Positions 40,243 through 49,056 of a DNA stretch of 64,000 nucleotides are shown piece by piece. Source of the stretch: Salinicola rhizosphaerae. GTDB taxonomy: Bacteria > Pseudomonadota > Gammaproteobacteria > Pseudomonadales > Halomonadaceae. The stretch lies in the NCBI RefSeq assembly GCF_014652715.1, contig NZ_BMZI01000006.1, positions 157,082 to 221,081 on the forward strand, given 5' to 3'. The translations under genes were made by a program, and so were the position numbers. The stretch's first letter is position 1. Each line of letters begins with the position of its first letter. The notes beneath the pieces were generated by a model. That model was not told the DNA's origin. It was given only the letters and a program-made list of their open reading frames with translations, and searched no databases.

Positions 40243-41827
40243 TGGCCGGGAGGCGGTAGTACCAGGTCTCGGAGATCGGCTGATCTCCCTGGTTCAGGTG
40301 CGCGCGGATGTCCAGCGGCTGGCTGTTGTCGCTGCGCTTCACCTTGACGAACAGCCTCCAGCCACCGGTTGCCGGATTGGGCACGGCGTGGCTGTCGACC
40401 AGTTCGCCATTGTCACCGACGCTTGCCTGGGCAGTGATGTTGGCATTGGCATCGAGACCGGAAAGCGCCGGGCCGTTGAAGTCGATCACGAAAGCCAACG
40501 AGCCGTCCGCCTCCCGAACCAGGTTATCTTTCTGCACCTCGCCTCGCGACCGGCGGGTCTGGTCGACCCAGGCCAGCGACGGGTCGGCGTAGCGACTTTC
40601 GTCCTTGGTCACGGTGAAGCGGTAGTTGTAGTCCAGCGGCGTACCGGGCTGCGGTGCCGTATCCGGTAGCCACATCGAGACGATATTGTCGTTGGTCTCG
40701 TTCGGCGTCGGAATCTGGATCAACTCGACCTTGCCCGCACCCCACTCGTTCTGCGGCTCGATCCAGGCGCTCGGGCGCTGGTCGTAACGCGCGTCCAGGT
40801 CCTGGTAGCTGGAGAACTTGTGATCGCGCTGCATGAGACCGTAGCCACGCAGGCGCGGCGTTTCCTGCTCGTTGATCATCAGCTTCGCCGGATTGGCGAG
40901 CGGGCGCCAGGTCCAGCCGCTCTGCGAATCGCTGATCAGCAGGCCATTGGAATCATGAATCGCCGGGCGATAGTTGAGCGTCGAGGATGGCTGCTCGGGA
41001 CCGTAGAGATACATGCTGGTCAGCGGTGCCACACCGAGCTTCTCGACGGCACGTCGCAGGAAAAGACGCGATTTGACGTCGACTACCGTGTCCGAACCCG
41101 GCCGCAGCACGAAACGATACGCGCCGGTCAGACTCGGCGAGTCGAGCAGCGCGAAGATGGTCAGATACTGGCTGCTCTTGGTCGGTTTGACGATCCAGAA
41201 CTCCTTGAAGCGCGGAAACTCCTCGCCGGAAGGGAGTCCAGTATCCACCGCCAGTCCTCGGCCGGAAACACCGTAAACCTGGTTGGCACCCACCACGCGG
41301 AAATAGCTCGCCCCGAGGAAGACCATGGTCTCGTCCTTGAGGCTGTTGCCGTTCAGCGAATAGTTGATCTTGAAGCCCGCGATCCCGAGATCGGCGTCGT
41401 TCTTGACATCATCTGACAGGTCGAGATTGCCGTAGGAGAAATCATCCGGGTTATAGGCGAAGTCGTGAACGCTACCCTGGTCGTCGACGCTATGTAGCTG
41501 GATCGCGCTGTCGTAGTGCATCCCTTCATGGAAGAAACTCATGGTGAAGGGGACACCATCGCCGCTCCAGACGTCGCGATCACGCTTGTACTGGATCTGT
41601 TGATACTGACCGTAATCCAGGTTACGCAAGGCGTCGGGGAGGTTCTGCTCCGGCTCGCTGTAGCCCTGCTGGGAGAGGTCTTCGGCCTTTTTCGCGACGT
41701 CGTCGAAGCCGAAAGCCAACACATTCTGGGCGATACCGCTGAGTAGCAGTCCGGTCAGGACTGCCACCGGAAGAAGCGCCTTGCGTTTTTCAAGGTTACT
41801 TCGCCGGATCGATGCACTCACACTCAT
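40235..41827 (-). CDS. opgG: Glucan biosynthesis protein OpgG
   Basis: OpgG (MdoG) is the periplasmic partner needed to make and branch osmoregulated periplasmic glucans. The 530-residue precursor has a signal peptide ([21 protein letters not shown]). The family domain starts [18 protein letters not shown], with [35 protein letters not shown] and FKEFWIVKP. The start is ambiguous. AGGAG is nearly adjacent to the ATG at 41827 but ideally spaced (7 bp) from an in-frame GTG at 41821, which may be the true start. The frame extends to 41986 without signal-peptide character. Confidence 0.95.
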   Translation of the reverse strand: MSVSASIRRSNLEKRKALLPVAVLTGLLLSGIAQNVLAFGFDDVAKKAEDLSQQGYSEPEQNLPDALRNLDYGQYQQIQYKRDRDVWSGDGVPFTMSFFHEGMHYDSAIQLHSVDDQGSVHDFAYNPDDFSYGNLDLSDDVKNDADLGIAGFKINYSLNGNSLKDETMVFLGASYFRVVGANQVYGVSGRGLAVDTGLPSGEEFPRFKEFWIVKPTKSSQYLTIFALLDSPSLTGAYRFVLRPGSDTVVDVKSRLFLRRAVEKLGVAPLTSMYLYGPEQPSSTLNYRPAIHDSNGLLISDSQSGWTWRPLANPAKLMINEQETPRLRGYGLMQRDHKFSSYQDLDARYDQRPSAWIEPQNEWGAGKVELIQIPTPNETNDNIVSMWLPDTAPQPGTPLDYNYRFTVTKDESRYADPSLAWVDQTRRSRGEVQKDNLVREADGSLAFVIDFNGPALSGLDANANITAQASVGDNGELVDSHAVPNPATGGWRLFVKVKRSDNSQPLDIRAHLNQGDQPISETWYYRLPANG

Positions 41828-42100
41828 ACTCCTGTCATAACTATCTTGGCCGATGTCAACGCGCTGGTGGACGTTAGCGCCGCGCCGGTTCACGACGGCA
41901 GCTTTCGCGACAATGCCTGCCGTAATGCCGGCATCGGTCTGCGCAGGCAGGTCGCGATGAAGGACGACGGATAGCGAAGCCTCCATGCTTCGTACTGCGG
42001 CAGTCTAGCATACGCTACACTGCGGGCGCGGAAAGCCCGTGTCGCCACACGGCGTCTCGCGCCGCCGGCTCGCCAGGAGCGAGCCTAATATGGAGACGGC

Positions 42101-43711
42101 ATGCGTAGCGATTCGTTCCCACTGCAGACAAAGATGACACCACGGTTGCGCCGCTGGCTCGGCATAATGGCGTATCTCGTCTTGTTCAGCTACCCCCTGA
42201 TCCAGGCTGACCGCCTCTATAGAGACGATATCTGGCGCAGTTTTCATGGCGAAATGGGCTGGGTCTCTAATGGTCGGCCGCTGGCAAGCTTCGTCATGGC
42301 GTGCCTCAACGGCGGACCACGACTCGCCGACCTCGCGCCGCTACCCCTTTGGCTGGGGCTTGCCACTCTCGCCGCAGCGATTCTTGCCTGGCGAGAGCGT
42401 CTTAAGGAGTTTGACCCCGGCACGGCCTGGCTGGCAATGCTGATTCTCGTCATACAGCCGTTCTTCCTGCAAAACCTCTCCTACCACTTCGATGCGCTAC
42501 CGATGGCGCTGTCTCTTGCCGGCGCCATCCTCGCGGCTGCCTGGGCGCTCCATCCCCGCCCGGACTGCTGCTGGCAAGCCAGGTTCCGCTGGCTTTGCGG
42601 CGGCGGCGCCCTACTCGCCTCGCTGCTGCTCTATCAACCGGCTGCCAATGTCTTCTTCGTGCTGCTCGCCTGGCACGCTCTACTGACCATCGCCCAGTTC
42701 GGCCGCCCCGACTGGGCCAGGCACGGAACCGCTTTCGCGATCGGAGTCCTGGCGCTGTTCATCGCCAAACTGGTCGCCGACTGGCTGGTTCGCGGTAGCT
42801 ATAGCGTCGCGCACGCTGCCATGGTGCCCTGGGCACAGCTTCCCTCGCACCTCGTCGAGCAGAACTGGCGATTCTGGCGCTATGCCATGCGACAATTGGA
42901 CACGCCGATATTCTGGCTATTTTTGGGCTGCGCCGGCGTTGGTACCGTACTGCTGATCGTCGAGACAGCCCGGCACCGCCGCTGGCCCGCGCTGATACCC
43001 CTGCTGGTCGTGATGGCCTGCCTGCCGCTGGGCGGGCTAGGCTTCATCGGAGCGCTGGCTGACCCGATCTGGCGTCCGCGCATCATGATCGGCTTCGGCG
43101 CGCTCTACGCGGGCAGCCTGTTCTGCGTGCTGCGTGGGCTGCAACAAATACACGGGCTGCAACGACCAGCCGTGCCGCAACGAGTACGCGAGCGGCGACG
43201 AATACGCTGGCCCGGCGGAAACGCTATCTGGCTAAGTCGCGGGATCACGCTGCTGGCACTGGCAACGCCGCTGACGCTCTCCTTCGCCTACGGCAATGCG
43301 CAGCGCCAGCAGTCGCTGTTCGCCGATCACGTGGCTTCCACCCTCATCGATGATCTGACCACACAGCCCGAGGCTCGACCGCTGGTCATCGATGGGACGC
43401 TGCCCTACACACGCACCACGCGCAATGCCATCGCCGTGCATCCGATCGTCGGCGAGCTGATCTTTCCCTATCTCAGCGGTGACTACTGGTGGGGCTATCA
43501 GGATCTCTATCGACGAGGCCTGCCGGCCACCTTCGCGTTCACCGACGACATGGGCCTGCGCCACCGATTCGAGGCGCACTGCCTCTCGCTGCCCCCTCTC
43601 TCCCGTCGCGCCTGGTACACCCTGTACCGTTTCGAGAGCCACTACGTCGTCGCTCTCGACGGAGATTGCCACCGCGCGCTGACCGCCACCGAGTTGCCCG
43701 TCGATGACTGA
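42101..43711 (+). CDS. GtrII-type membrane glucosyltransferase
   Basis: A 536-residue protein with about ten hydrophobic segments. The N-terminal motif YRDDIWRSFHGEMGW followed by NGRPL is the hallmark of the GtrII family, which transfers glucose from undecaprenyl-phosphate-glucose to O-antigen in the periplasm. GtrII usually travels with gtrA and gtrB on prophages; neither is present here and no phage genes flank it. GGAG precedes the ATG. It is divergent from opgG with a 273-bp shared upstream region, so a role in modifying periplasmic glucan or LPS is conceivable. Confidence 0.82.
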   Translation: MRSDSFPLQTKMTPRLRRWLGIMAYLVLFSYPLIQADRLYRDDIWRSFHGEMGWVSNGRPLASFVMACLNGGPRLADLAPLPLWLGLATLAAAILAWRERLKEFDPGTAWLAMLILVIQPFFLQNLSYHFDALPMALSLAGAILAAAWALHPRPDCCWQARFRWLCGGGALLASLLLYQPAANVFFVLLAWHALLTIAQFGRPDWARHGTAFAIGVLALFIAKLVADWLVRGSYSVAHAAMVPWAQLPSHLVEQNWRFWRYAMRQLDTPIFWLFLGCAGVGTVLLIVETARHRRWPALIPLLVVMACLPLGGLGFIGALADPIWRPRIMIGFGALYAGSLFCVLRGLQQIHGLQRPAVPQRVRERRRIRWPGGNAIWLSRGITLLALATPLTLSFAYGNAQRQQSLFADHVASTLIDDLTTQPEARPLVIDGTLPYTRTTRNAIAVHPIVGELIFPYLSGDYWWGYQDLYRRGLPATFAFTDDMGLRHRFEAHCLSLPPLSRRAWYTLYRFESHYVVALDGDCHRALTATELPVDD

Positions 43712-43878
43712 GTTGTAGCGTCCCTCCTGACCCTGCCATAAACGCCTACACATTCACGGAGCTATGTCAGACAAATGGCGAATGGCGGTTTTTGACCACT
43801 TGCCCAACACTGCGCAGGTAAAGGTATCGGTGCCAAGAAATGTGCCGGTATCGGGATGCATTCCAAAAGGACACCTCT

Positions 43879-45474
43879 ATGCATGCATGGACTCTGATCT
43901 CGTTTCTATTCTTCACGGGACTCGTCGCTCTCGTGACGTGGCGCATCACGCATCGGGACGATCTCAGCAACACCAGTGGCTATTTTCTCGCGGGCCGCAG
44001 TCTCAGCTTTCCGCTGATCGCCGGTTCGTTGCTGATGACCAATCTCTCCACCGAGCAGATGGTCGGCCTGAACGGCTCCGCCTTCGCCGACGGCCTCAGC
44101 GTCATGGCCTGGGAAGTCGTGGCCGTCGTCGCGCTGGTACTGCTGGCGCTCTTCTTTCTGCCGCGTTTTCTGCGCAGCGGCATCGCCACGGTGCCACAGC
44201 TGCTGCAGGAGCGGTTCGGCCCTACGACCCAACTGATCTGCAACGTCATATTTCTCGTCGCCTATGCGGTCATTCTGCTGCCGATCATTCTCTACTCCGG
44301 CGCTGTCGGATTACAGGGCATGCTCGATCTGCCGGTGCTGACCGGCATCGACTCCAGCACCACGCTACTATGGCTGACGGTCTGGGGTGTCGGCATCATC
44401 GGGGCGGTCTATGCCCTGTTCGGTGGCCTGCGCACCGTCGCCGTCTCCGACACGATCAACGCCATCGGCCTGCTCGTCGGCGGTTTTCTGATCGTCTACC
44501 TCGGCCTGAACGCTGCCGGCGACGGTAACGGCGTGGCCGCCGGCTGGCACGCCATCCAGCAGAGCCAGCCCGAGCGACTCAACTCGCTGGGGCGCCCCGA
44601 TCAGCAGGTCCCCTGGCCGACGCTGTTCACCGGTGTCTTCCTGATCAACCTGTTTTACTGGGCGACCAATCAGCAGATCATTCAGCGTACCTTCGCGGCC
44701 AAAAGCCTCTCCGAGGGGCAGAAAGGCGTGCTGCTGACCGGCTTCCTCAAGCTTCTCGGTCCGCTCTATCTGGTACTGCCCGGTATCATTGCCTACCAGC
44801 TCTACGCCGACGAGGGCATTGCCGCCGACCAGGCCTACGGCTACCTGGTCTTCCACCTGTTGCCGCCGTGGCTGACCGGCTTCTTTGCCGCCGTCATGGT
44901 CGGTGCCATCCTGTCGTCGTTCAACTCCGCGCTCAACAGCACCACGACGCTGTTCAGCCTCGGCATCTACAAGGGTGTGTTCAAGAAGGAAGCGACCGAG
45001 CAACAGGTGGTCAACTCGGGCAAGGTCTTCGGCTGGATCATGGCTGTGGCGTCCATGGCCATCGCGCCAATGCTGGCCGGCCAGGACAGTCTGTTCGACT
45101 ATTTGCAGACGATGAACGCGATCTACTTCATCCCGATTCTCGCCGTGGTGATCGTCGGCCTGCTGACCAAACGGGTGCCGGAGTCGGCGGCCATCTTCGG
45201 TCTGATCGGCGGCATCGTGCTGATCGCCGCCGGCTATTTCGTGCCGCCTTTCAACGGCATTCTCGAGATCACCAATCAGTACCATTTCGTGGCTGGCGTC
45301 TTCGTGATTCTGGTCCTCGGCATGCTGCTGATCGGCAAGATCGCCCCGCGCCGCGAAGCCTGGGTGCACGAAGACGTCAAGGCGGTCGACCTGACGCCCT
45401 GGAAAGGCGCCGTCCCCGTGGGCATCGTGCTGCTGATTCTCGTCTTTCTGATCTACTTCTCCTTCGCCGGCTGA
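43879..45474 (+). CDS. Solute:sodium symporter (SLC5 family)
   Basis: A 531-residue inner-membrane transporter with about 14 hydrophobic segments. It carries the SLC5 signatures GYFLAGRSLSFPLIAGSLLM, NLSTEQMVGLNG and FFAAVMVGAILSSFNSALNS, resembling the sugar/solute symporter subgroup (vSGLT, YidK). The substrate cannot be assigned. AAGGA lies seven bases before the ATG at 43879; the frame is open to 43840. It forms its own unit, ended by the hairpin at 45500-45533. Confidence 0.92.
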   Translation: MHAWTLISFLFFTGLVALVTWRITHRDDLSNTSGYFLAGRSLSFPLIAGSLLMTNLSTEQMVGLNGSAFADGLSVMAWEVVAVVALVLLALFFLPRFLRSGIATVPQLLQERFGPTTQLICNVIFLVAYAVILLPIILYSGAVGLQGMLDLPVLTGIDSSTTLLWLTVWGVGIIGAVYALFGGLRTVAVSDTINAIGLLVGGFLIVYLGLNAAGDGNGVAAGWHAIQQSQPERLNSLGRPDQQVPWPTLFTGVFLINLFYWATNQQIIQRTFAAKSLSEGQKGVLLTGFLKLLGPLYLVLPGIIAYQLYADEGIAADQAYGYLVFHLLPPWLTGFFAAVMVGAILSSFNSALNSTTTLFSLGIYKGVFKKEATEQQVVNSGKVFGWIMAVASMAIAPMLAGQDSLFDYLQTMNAIYFIPILAVVIVGLLTKRVPESAAIFGLIGGIVLIAAGYFVPPFNGILEITNQYHFVAGVFVILVLGMLLIGKIAPRREAWVHEDVKAVDLTPWKGAVPVGIVLLILVFLIYFSFAG

Positions 45475-45499
45475 TCGCGCTCGAGATCGACGGCAATCC

Positions 45500-45533
45500 G
45501 CCGAAGCCCCGCCGCCAGACGCGGGGCTTCGGC
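45500..45533 (+). terminator. Terminator hairpin after the symporter gene
   Basis: A 13-bp perfect stem (GCCGAAGCCCCGC / GCGGGGCTTCGGC) with an 8-base loop lies 26 bp after the symporter stop. There is no clear T-run, so strength is uncertain. Confidence 0.6.
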
Positions 45534-45614
45534 ATATCAGGGGGCCTCGTTATCGCCCAGCCCTTGCCTCCTGCCCCATTTGCCCGCACATTTCTCCTGT
45601 ACACGCAGGGGTTT

Positions 45615-47009
45615 ATGATGCGCCGACAACTGACTCACGACATTCACAATCTGATCGATCGCGGCCGCGACCGCCAGCTTCGGCTCGCCGTGACCGGTCT
45701 TTCGCGCGCTGGCAAGACGGCGTTTCTCACCTCGCTGGTCAACCAGCTTCGACACGCCGGTATCGATGCCCGCCTGGACCTGCTCAAATCCGCACGCGAG
45801 GGCAGGCTGCTCGGCGCCCAGCGCGTGTCACAGCCCGATCTCGGTATTGCGCGCTTTCCCTACGATGAAGCCATGGCCTCGCTGCAATCCTCGCCGCCGC
45901 AATGGCCGGAACCCACCCGTGGCATCAGCGAGCTGCGGCTGCAACTCAGGCATCGCACGCGCCGCGCGCATGGGCTTCTCGGCAGCACGGGCACGCTGAC
46001 CCTCGATCTGATCGATTACCCGGGCGAATGGTTGCTCGATTTGCCGCTGCTCGAGCATGATTTCCTGAGCTGGAGCGAATCCCAGCTCGCCGCAATGGGC
46101 GAGGCCCGCCAGCAGTTCGCCGCGCCATGGCGCCAGGCAGTCCAGGCTCACGCGCCCGAGGACGCGGTCGATGAAGCTCGCCTCGCCGCTATCGCCGAGC
46201 ACTACGCGAGCTCGCTGCGAGACGCCCGCGAAGCCGGCTTTTCGCATCTGCAGCCGGGCAGATTTCTCCTGCCTGGCGATCTTCAGGGCGCGCCGGTCCT
46301 GCAGTTCTTCCCGCTACCCGGCGTTGGCGAGGCAGACCGCCAGCGGCTGGAAACCTTGCCGGACACCAGTCTCTATCAGACATTGGCCAAGCGCTTTCGC
46401 TACTATCAGCAGCACGTCGTCAAACCGTTCTACCGCGATCATTTTCGCCGCTTCGATCGACAGATCGTGCTGGTCGACGTGCTCGGCGCGCTCAATGCAG
46501 GCCCCGAGCGCTTCGAGGATCTGTCACTGGCGCTCTCGACGCTGATGAAAAGCTTCGATTACGGCAAGCGCAGCCTGCTGAATCGCCTGTTTGCGCCACG
46601 CATCGATCGCCTGGCGATTGCCGCCACCAAGGCCGATCACGTCACCGCCGATCAGCATGGCCACCTGGTCACGCTGCTCGAGTCTCTGCTCGCCGAACCG
46701 ATCAAGGATCTGCGCTATGCCGACGTGCCGGTTCGTGCGTTTTCGCTGGCATCGATCCGAGCCACCGACGCGCGCGAGATCGAGGAGAACGGAAAGCGCC
46801 AGCCGGTGCTCAGAGGACACGGACTGAAAGACGAGCCGCTGCTGATCTACCCCGGCGATGTACCGTCTCGGCTGCCTGCCCCCGGTTTCTGGGAACGCCA
46901 GGGCTTCAGCTTTACCGCCTTCCGCCCGCTGGCACCGGCGGACGGCGCCCTGCCTCACATTCGCATGGACGCCGCGCTGGAGTGGCTGATAGGAGACAAG
47001 CTGCGATGA
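45615..47009 (+). CDS. ycjX: YcjX family GTP-binding protein (DUF463)
   Basis: A 464-residue putative P-loop NTPase. Walker A reads GLSRAGKTAFLTSLVNQLRH near residue 30. TLTLDLIDYPGEWLLDLPLL, a Walker-B/switch region, follows, then IVLVDVLGALNAGPERFEDL and IAATKADHV, resembling a GTPase base-recognition motif. YcjX belongs to stress-induced gene sets (phage-shock associated in enterobacteria). Two ATGs are adjacent (45615, 45618) after CAGGGG. Its stop overlaps the ycjF start by four bases. Confidence 0.92.
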   Translation: MMRRQLTHDIHNLIDRGRDRQLRLAVTGLSRAGKTAFLTSLVNQLRHAGIDARLDLLKSAREGRLLGAQRVSQPDLGIARFPYDEAMASLQSSPPQWPEPTRGISELRLQLRHRTRRAHGLLGSTGTLTLDLIDYPGEWLLDLPLLEHDFLSWSESQLAAMGEARQQFAAPWRQAVQAHAPEDAVDEARLAAIAEHYASSLRDAREAGFSHLQPGRFLLPGDLQGAPVLQFFPLPGVGEADRQRLETLPDTSLYQTLAKRFRYYQQHVVKPFYRDHFRRFDRQIVLVDVLGALNAGPERFEDLSLALSTLMKSFDYGKRSLLNRLFAPRIDRLAIAATKADHVTADQHGHLVTLLESLLAEPIKDLRYADVPVRAFSLASIRATDAREIEENGKRQPVLRGHGLKDEPLLIYPGDVPSRLPAPGFWERQGFSFTAFRPLAPADGALPHIRMDAALEWLIGDKLR

Positions 47010-48046
47010 GCGACCCACGCCCGGGCCGGCGCTATACGCTCGACGACGCGAGCGAGCCGGCGGCCGAATCATTGAAAAGCGCCCAGACCTACCTGCCGAC
47101 CCAGGCCTCGCAGCCGGCGCCAGAGCCGGATGATTCCGCCACGGCTGCGCTCGATGCGGCACTCGTCCCGCCGCGCAAGCGCCGCTGGGGTCTGATCGCC
47201 GTGCTTGGCGCTTCGCTCGGCCTCGGCACCCTCGAGGCCGGAGAAGCTCTCTATACCTCCGCGCTCGGCGGCGACTGGCTATCCGGCGCCTGGAGCGCCG
47301 TCGGTCTGTTGGCGATCGGGCTCGGCGGTCGCGCCGTGCTGAAGGAGCTGTGGCGCCTGCGCAAGTTGAAGCGCCACACTCACCTGCGCTGGCAGCTGGA
47401 CGATGCGTGGAACGACACGCCGGACGACGGTCAGCCACAGGACACCCTGAAACTCGCCGACGCGCTGCGCCAGCAGATGGGGCTTTCCCGCGAGCATCCG
47501 CAGTGGCAGTCGTTTCGGCAGGCGCACCAGGCACACCACAGCCCCCGAGAGACCCGTGAACTGATCGCCTATCACCTGTTGCGCCCCAGAGATCTGGCGG
47601 CACGCCGGCTGGTCACGCGGATGTCGGGAGAGACCGCGGTGATGGTCGCGGTCAGTCCTTTGACGCTGGTCGACATGTCGCTGATGGCATGGCGCAATCT
47701 TGCCATGCTCGATCGCATCGCCGCGCTCTACGGGCTCGAACTCGGCTACGCGAGCCGCCTGCGGCTGTTTCGTGAGGTGCTGCGCAACATGGCATTCGCC
47801 GGCGCCAGCGAGATGGTCTCCGACGCCGGCATGGATCTGCTGTCGATGAACCTCGCTGCCAAACTCTCGACCCGCACCAGCCAGGGGCTGGGGGCAGGCC
47901 TGTTGACCGCGAGGCTGGGCCTTCGCGCCATGCGCACCACACGCCCGATCGCATTCGCCCGCGAGGAGCAGCCGAAGCTCGCCGACCTTCGCCGAGAGGT
48001 GTGGCAGCAGCTACGCCGGCTGGATGATTCGGCAAAAGGCGATTGA
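47006..48046 (+). CDS. ycjF: YcjF family membrane protein (DUF697, TIGR01620)
   Basis: A 346-residue protein. A polar N-terminal 60 residues are followed by two hydrophobic segments (LIAVLGASLGLGTLEAGEAL; WSAVGLLAIGLGGRAVL). The C-terminal DUF697 domain contains GETAVMVAVSPLTLVDMSLM and LGYASRLRLFREVLRNMAFA. It is translationally coupled to ycjX (ATGA) and is its usual partner, probably anchoring it to the membrane; that is inference. The function is unknown. Confidence 0.92.
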   Translation: MSDPRPGRRYTLDDASEPAAESLKSAQTYLPTQASQPAPEPDDSATAALDAALVPPRKRRWGLIAVLGASLGLGTLEAGEALYTSALGGDWLSGAWSAVGLLAIGLGGRAVLKELWRLRKLKRHTHLRWQLDDAWNDTPDDGQPQDTLKLADALRQQMGLSREHPQWQSFRQAHQAHHSPRETRELIAYHLLRPRDLAARRLVTRMSGETAVMVAVSPLTLVDMSLMAWRNLAMLDRIAALYGLELGYASRLRLFREVLRNMAFAGASEMVSDAGMDLLSMNLAAKLSTRTSQGLGAGLLTARLGLRAMRTTRPIAFAREEQPKLADLRREVWQQLRRLDDSAKGD

Positions 48047-48095
48047 GCGTCACAGACTCCCGAAGCGTCCGAGGCACCGCTTCTGGCGTCGAGGT

Positions 48096-48896
48096 TCACG
48101 TCAGATCGAAGAACGCCCTCAGGGTATGGGCAACCGCCGACTCGTGATGCGCGCCGATGCGTGTCGCCCGCGGCAGCTGGTCGACCACGTCGGGATGGGC
48201 ATTGGCGACCACGTAGGCATTGCCGACCAGCGTCAGCATTTCGATATCGTTGAAGTTGTCACCGAAAGCGAGCGCCCGCTCGGTCGACAGATCCAGCGCC
48301 TTGAGCGCACGACTCAGCGCCGTCGCCTTGTTGACACCGCGCTGCATGATCTCCAGCGAGTTGGCTGCCGAATAGGTCACGTGAAGCGCGTCGCCGTGGC
48401 GCTTTCGAATGATCGCCTCTAGGGGCGCCAGCAGTGCAGGCTCGCCGATGTAGAGCACCTTGCCGATCGACTCCTGCTCGACCGTCTGCATATCGTCGAC
48501 CTGATAGGTGAACCCCGTCATGGCATGCAGCGGCAGCAACTCGGGCGCCTCGGCATCGATCAGCCAGCGATCACGGGTGTAGAGATTGAGCCTGACCGCC
48601 GCCGGTCGCGGCAGATCGACCAGCTCGCGCACCCGCTCGGGGGGCACCAGCGTCTCGCTGACGACCGTGTCTTCGGGGTCGTGGACATACGCACCGTTGC
48701 TGCTGATGATCCACGCGGGAATCTCCAGCTGGCGACGAATCGCGGCGATATCCTGGTAGTGACGACCGGAAGCCAGCGCAATCCTGTGCCCCCGCGCGGC
48801 TAGTGTCCGTAGCGTCTCGCGGGTCAGCCCATCGACGCGGTGCTCGGCGTCGAGCAGCGTACTGTCGAGATCGCTGGCGATCAGATGCGGGTCCAT
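48096..48896 (-). CDS. Cof-type HAD-IIB phosphatase
   Basis: A 266-residue soluble phosphatase. HAD motif I is IASDLDSTLLDAEHRV (nucleophile Asp10 region), motif II is ALASGRHYQD, and motifs III/IV are NKATALSRAL and AFGDNFNDIEML. The insertion of the C2B cap in the middle is typical of the Cof/YidA/YbhA group, which dephosphorylates sugar phosphates or pyridoxal phosphate. The substrate is not assignable. AAAGGAG precedes the ATG. It is convergent with ycjF. Confidence 0.9.
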   Translation of the reverse strand: MDPHLIASDLDSTLLDAEHRVDGLTRETLRTLAARGHRIALASGRHYQDIAAIRRQLEIPAWIISSNGAYVHDPEDTVVSETLVPPERVRELVDLPRPAAVRLNLYTRDRWLIDAEAPELLPLHAMTGFTYQVDDMQTVEQESIGKVLYIGEPALLAPLEAIIRKRHGDALHVTYSAANSLEIMQRGVNKATALSRALKALDLSTERALAFGDNFNDIEMLTLVGNAYVVANAHPDVVDQLPRATRIGAHHESAVAHTLRAFFDLT

Positions 48897-49021
48897 GAAA
48901 ACTCCTTTCGTGAGCTTGACCAGGCCCCTTCAAACGCGGGTGCCGGGCCGCTAACCATAGCAGCTTCGAGCAGGGCAGTGTCGGAGCCGGCGCGACGGGC
49001 GTCAATCACTCGCGGCTAGCG

Positions 49022-49056
49022 GCTCGTAGCTCGTAGCTCGTAGCTCGCAGCTCAAG
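49022..49056. repeat. 7-bp tandem repeat at the end of nagE
   Basis: GCTCGTA occurs three times in a row (49022-49042), then GCTCGCA and GCTCAAG. The last unit overlaps the nagE stop codon at 49052-49054. It lies in the nagE 3' untranslated region. Confidence 0.7.

Noticed and set aside
41828-41986. Longer OpgG N-terminus from 41986
   Set aside because: The added 53 residues lack signal-peptide character and would bury the real signal sequence; AGGAG lies next to 41827/41821.
41821-43878. Prophage or island around the GtrII gene
   Set aside because: No integrase, attachment-site repeat, tRNA or phage gene is seen, and flanking genes are chromosomal.
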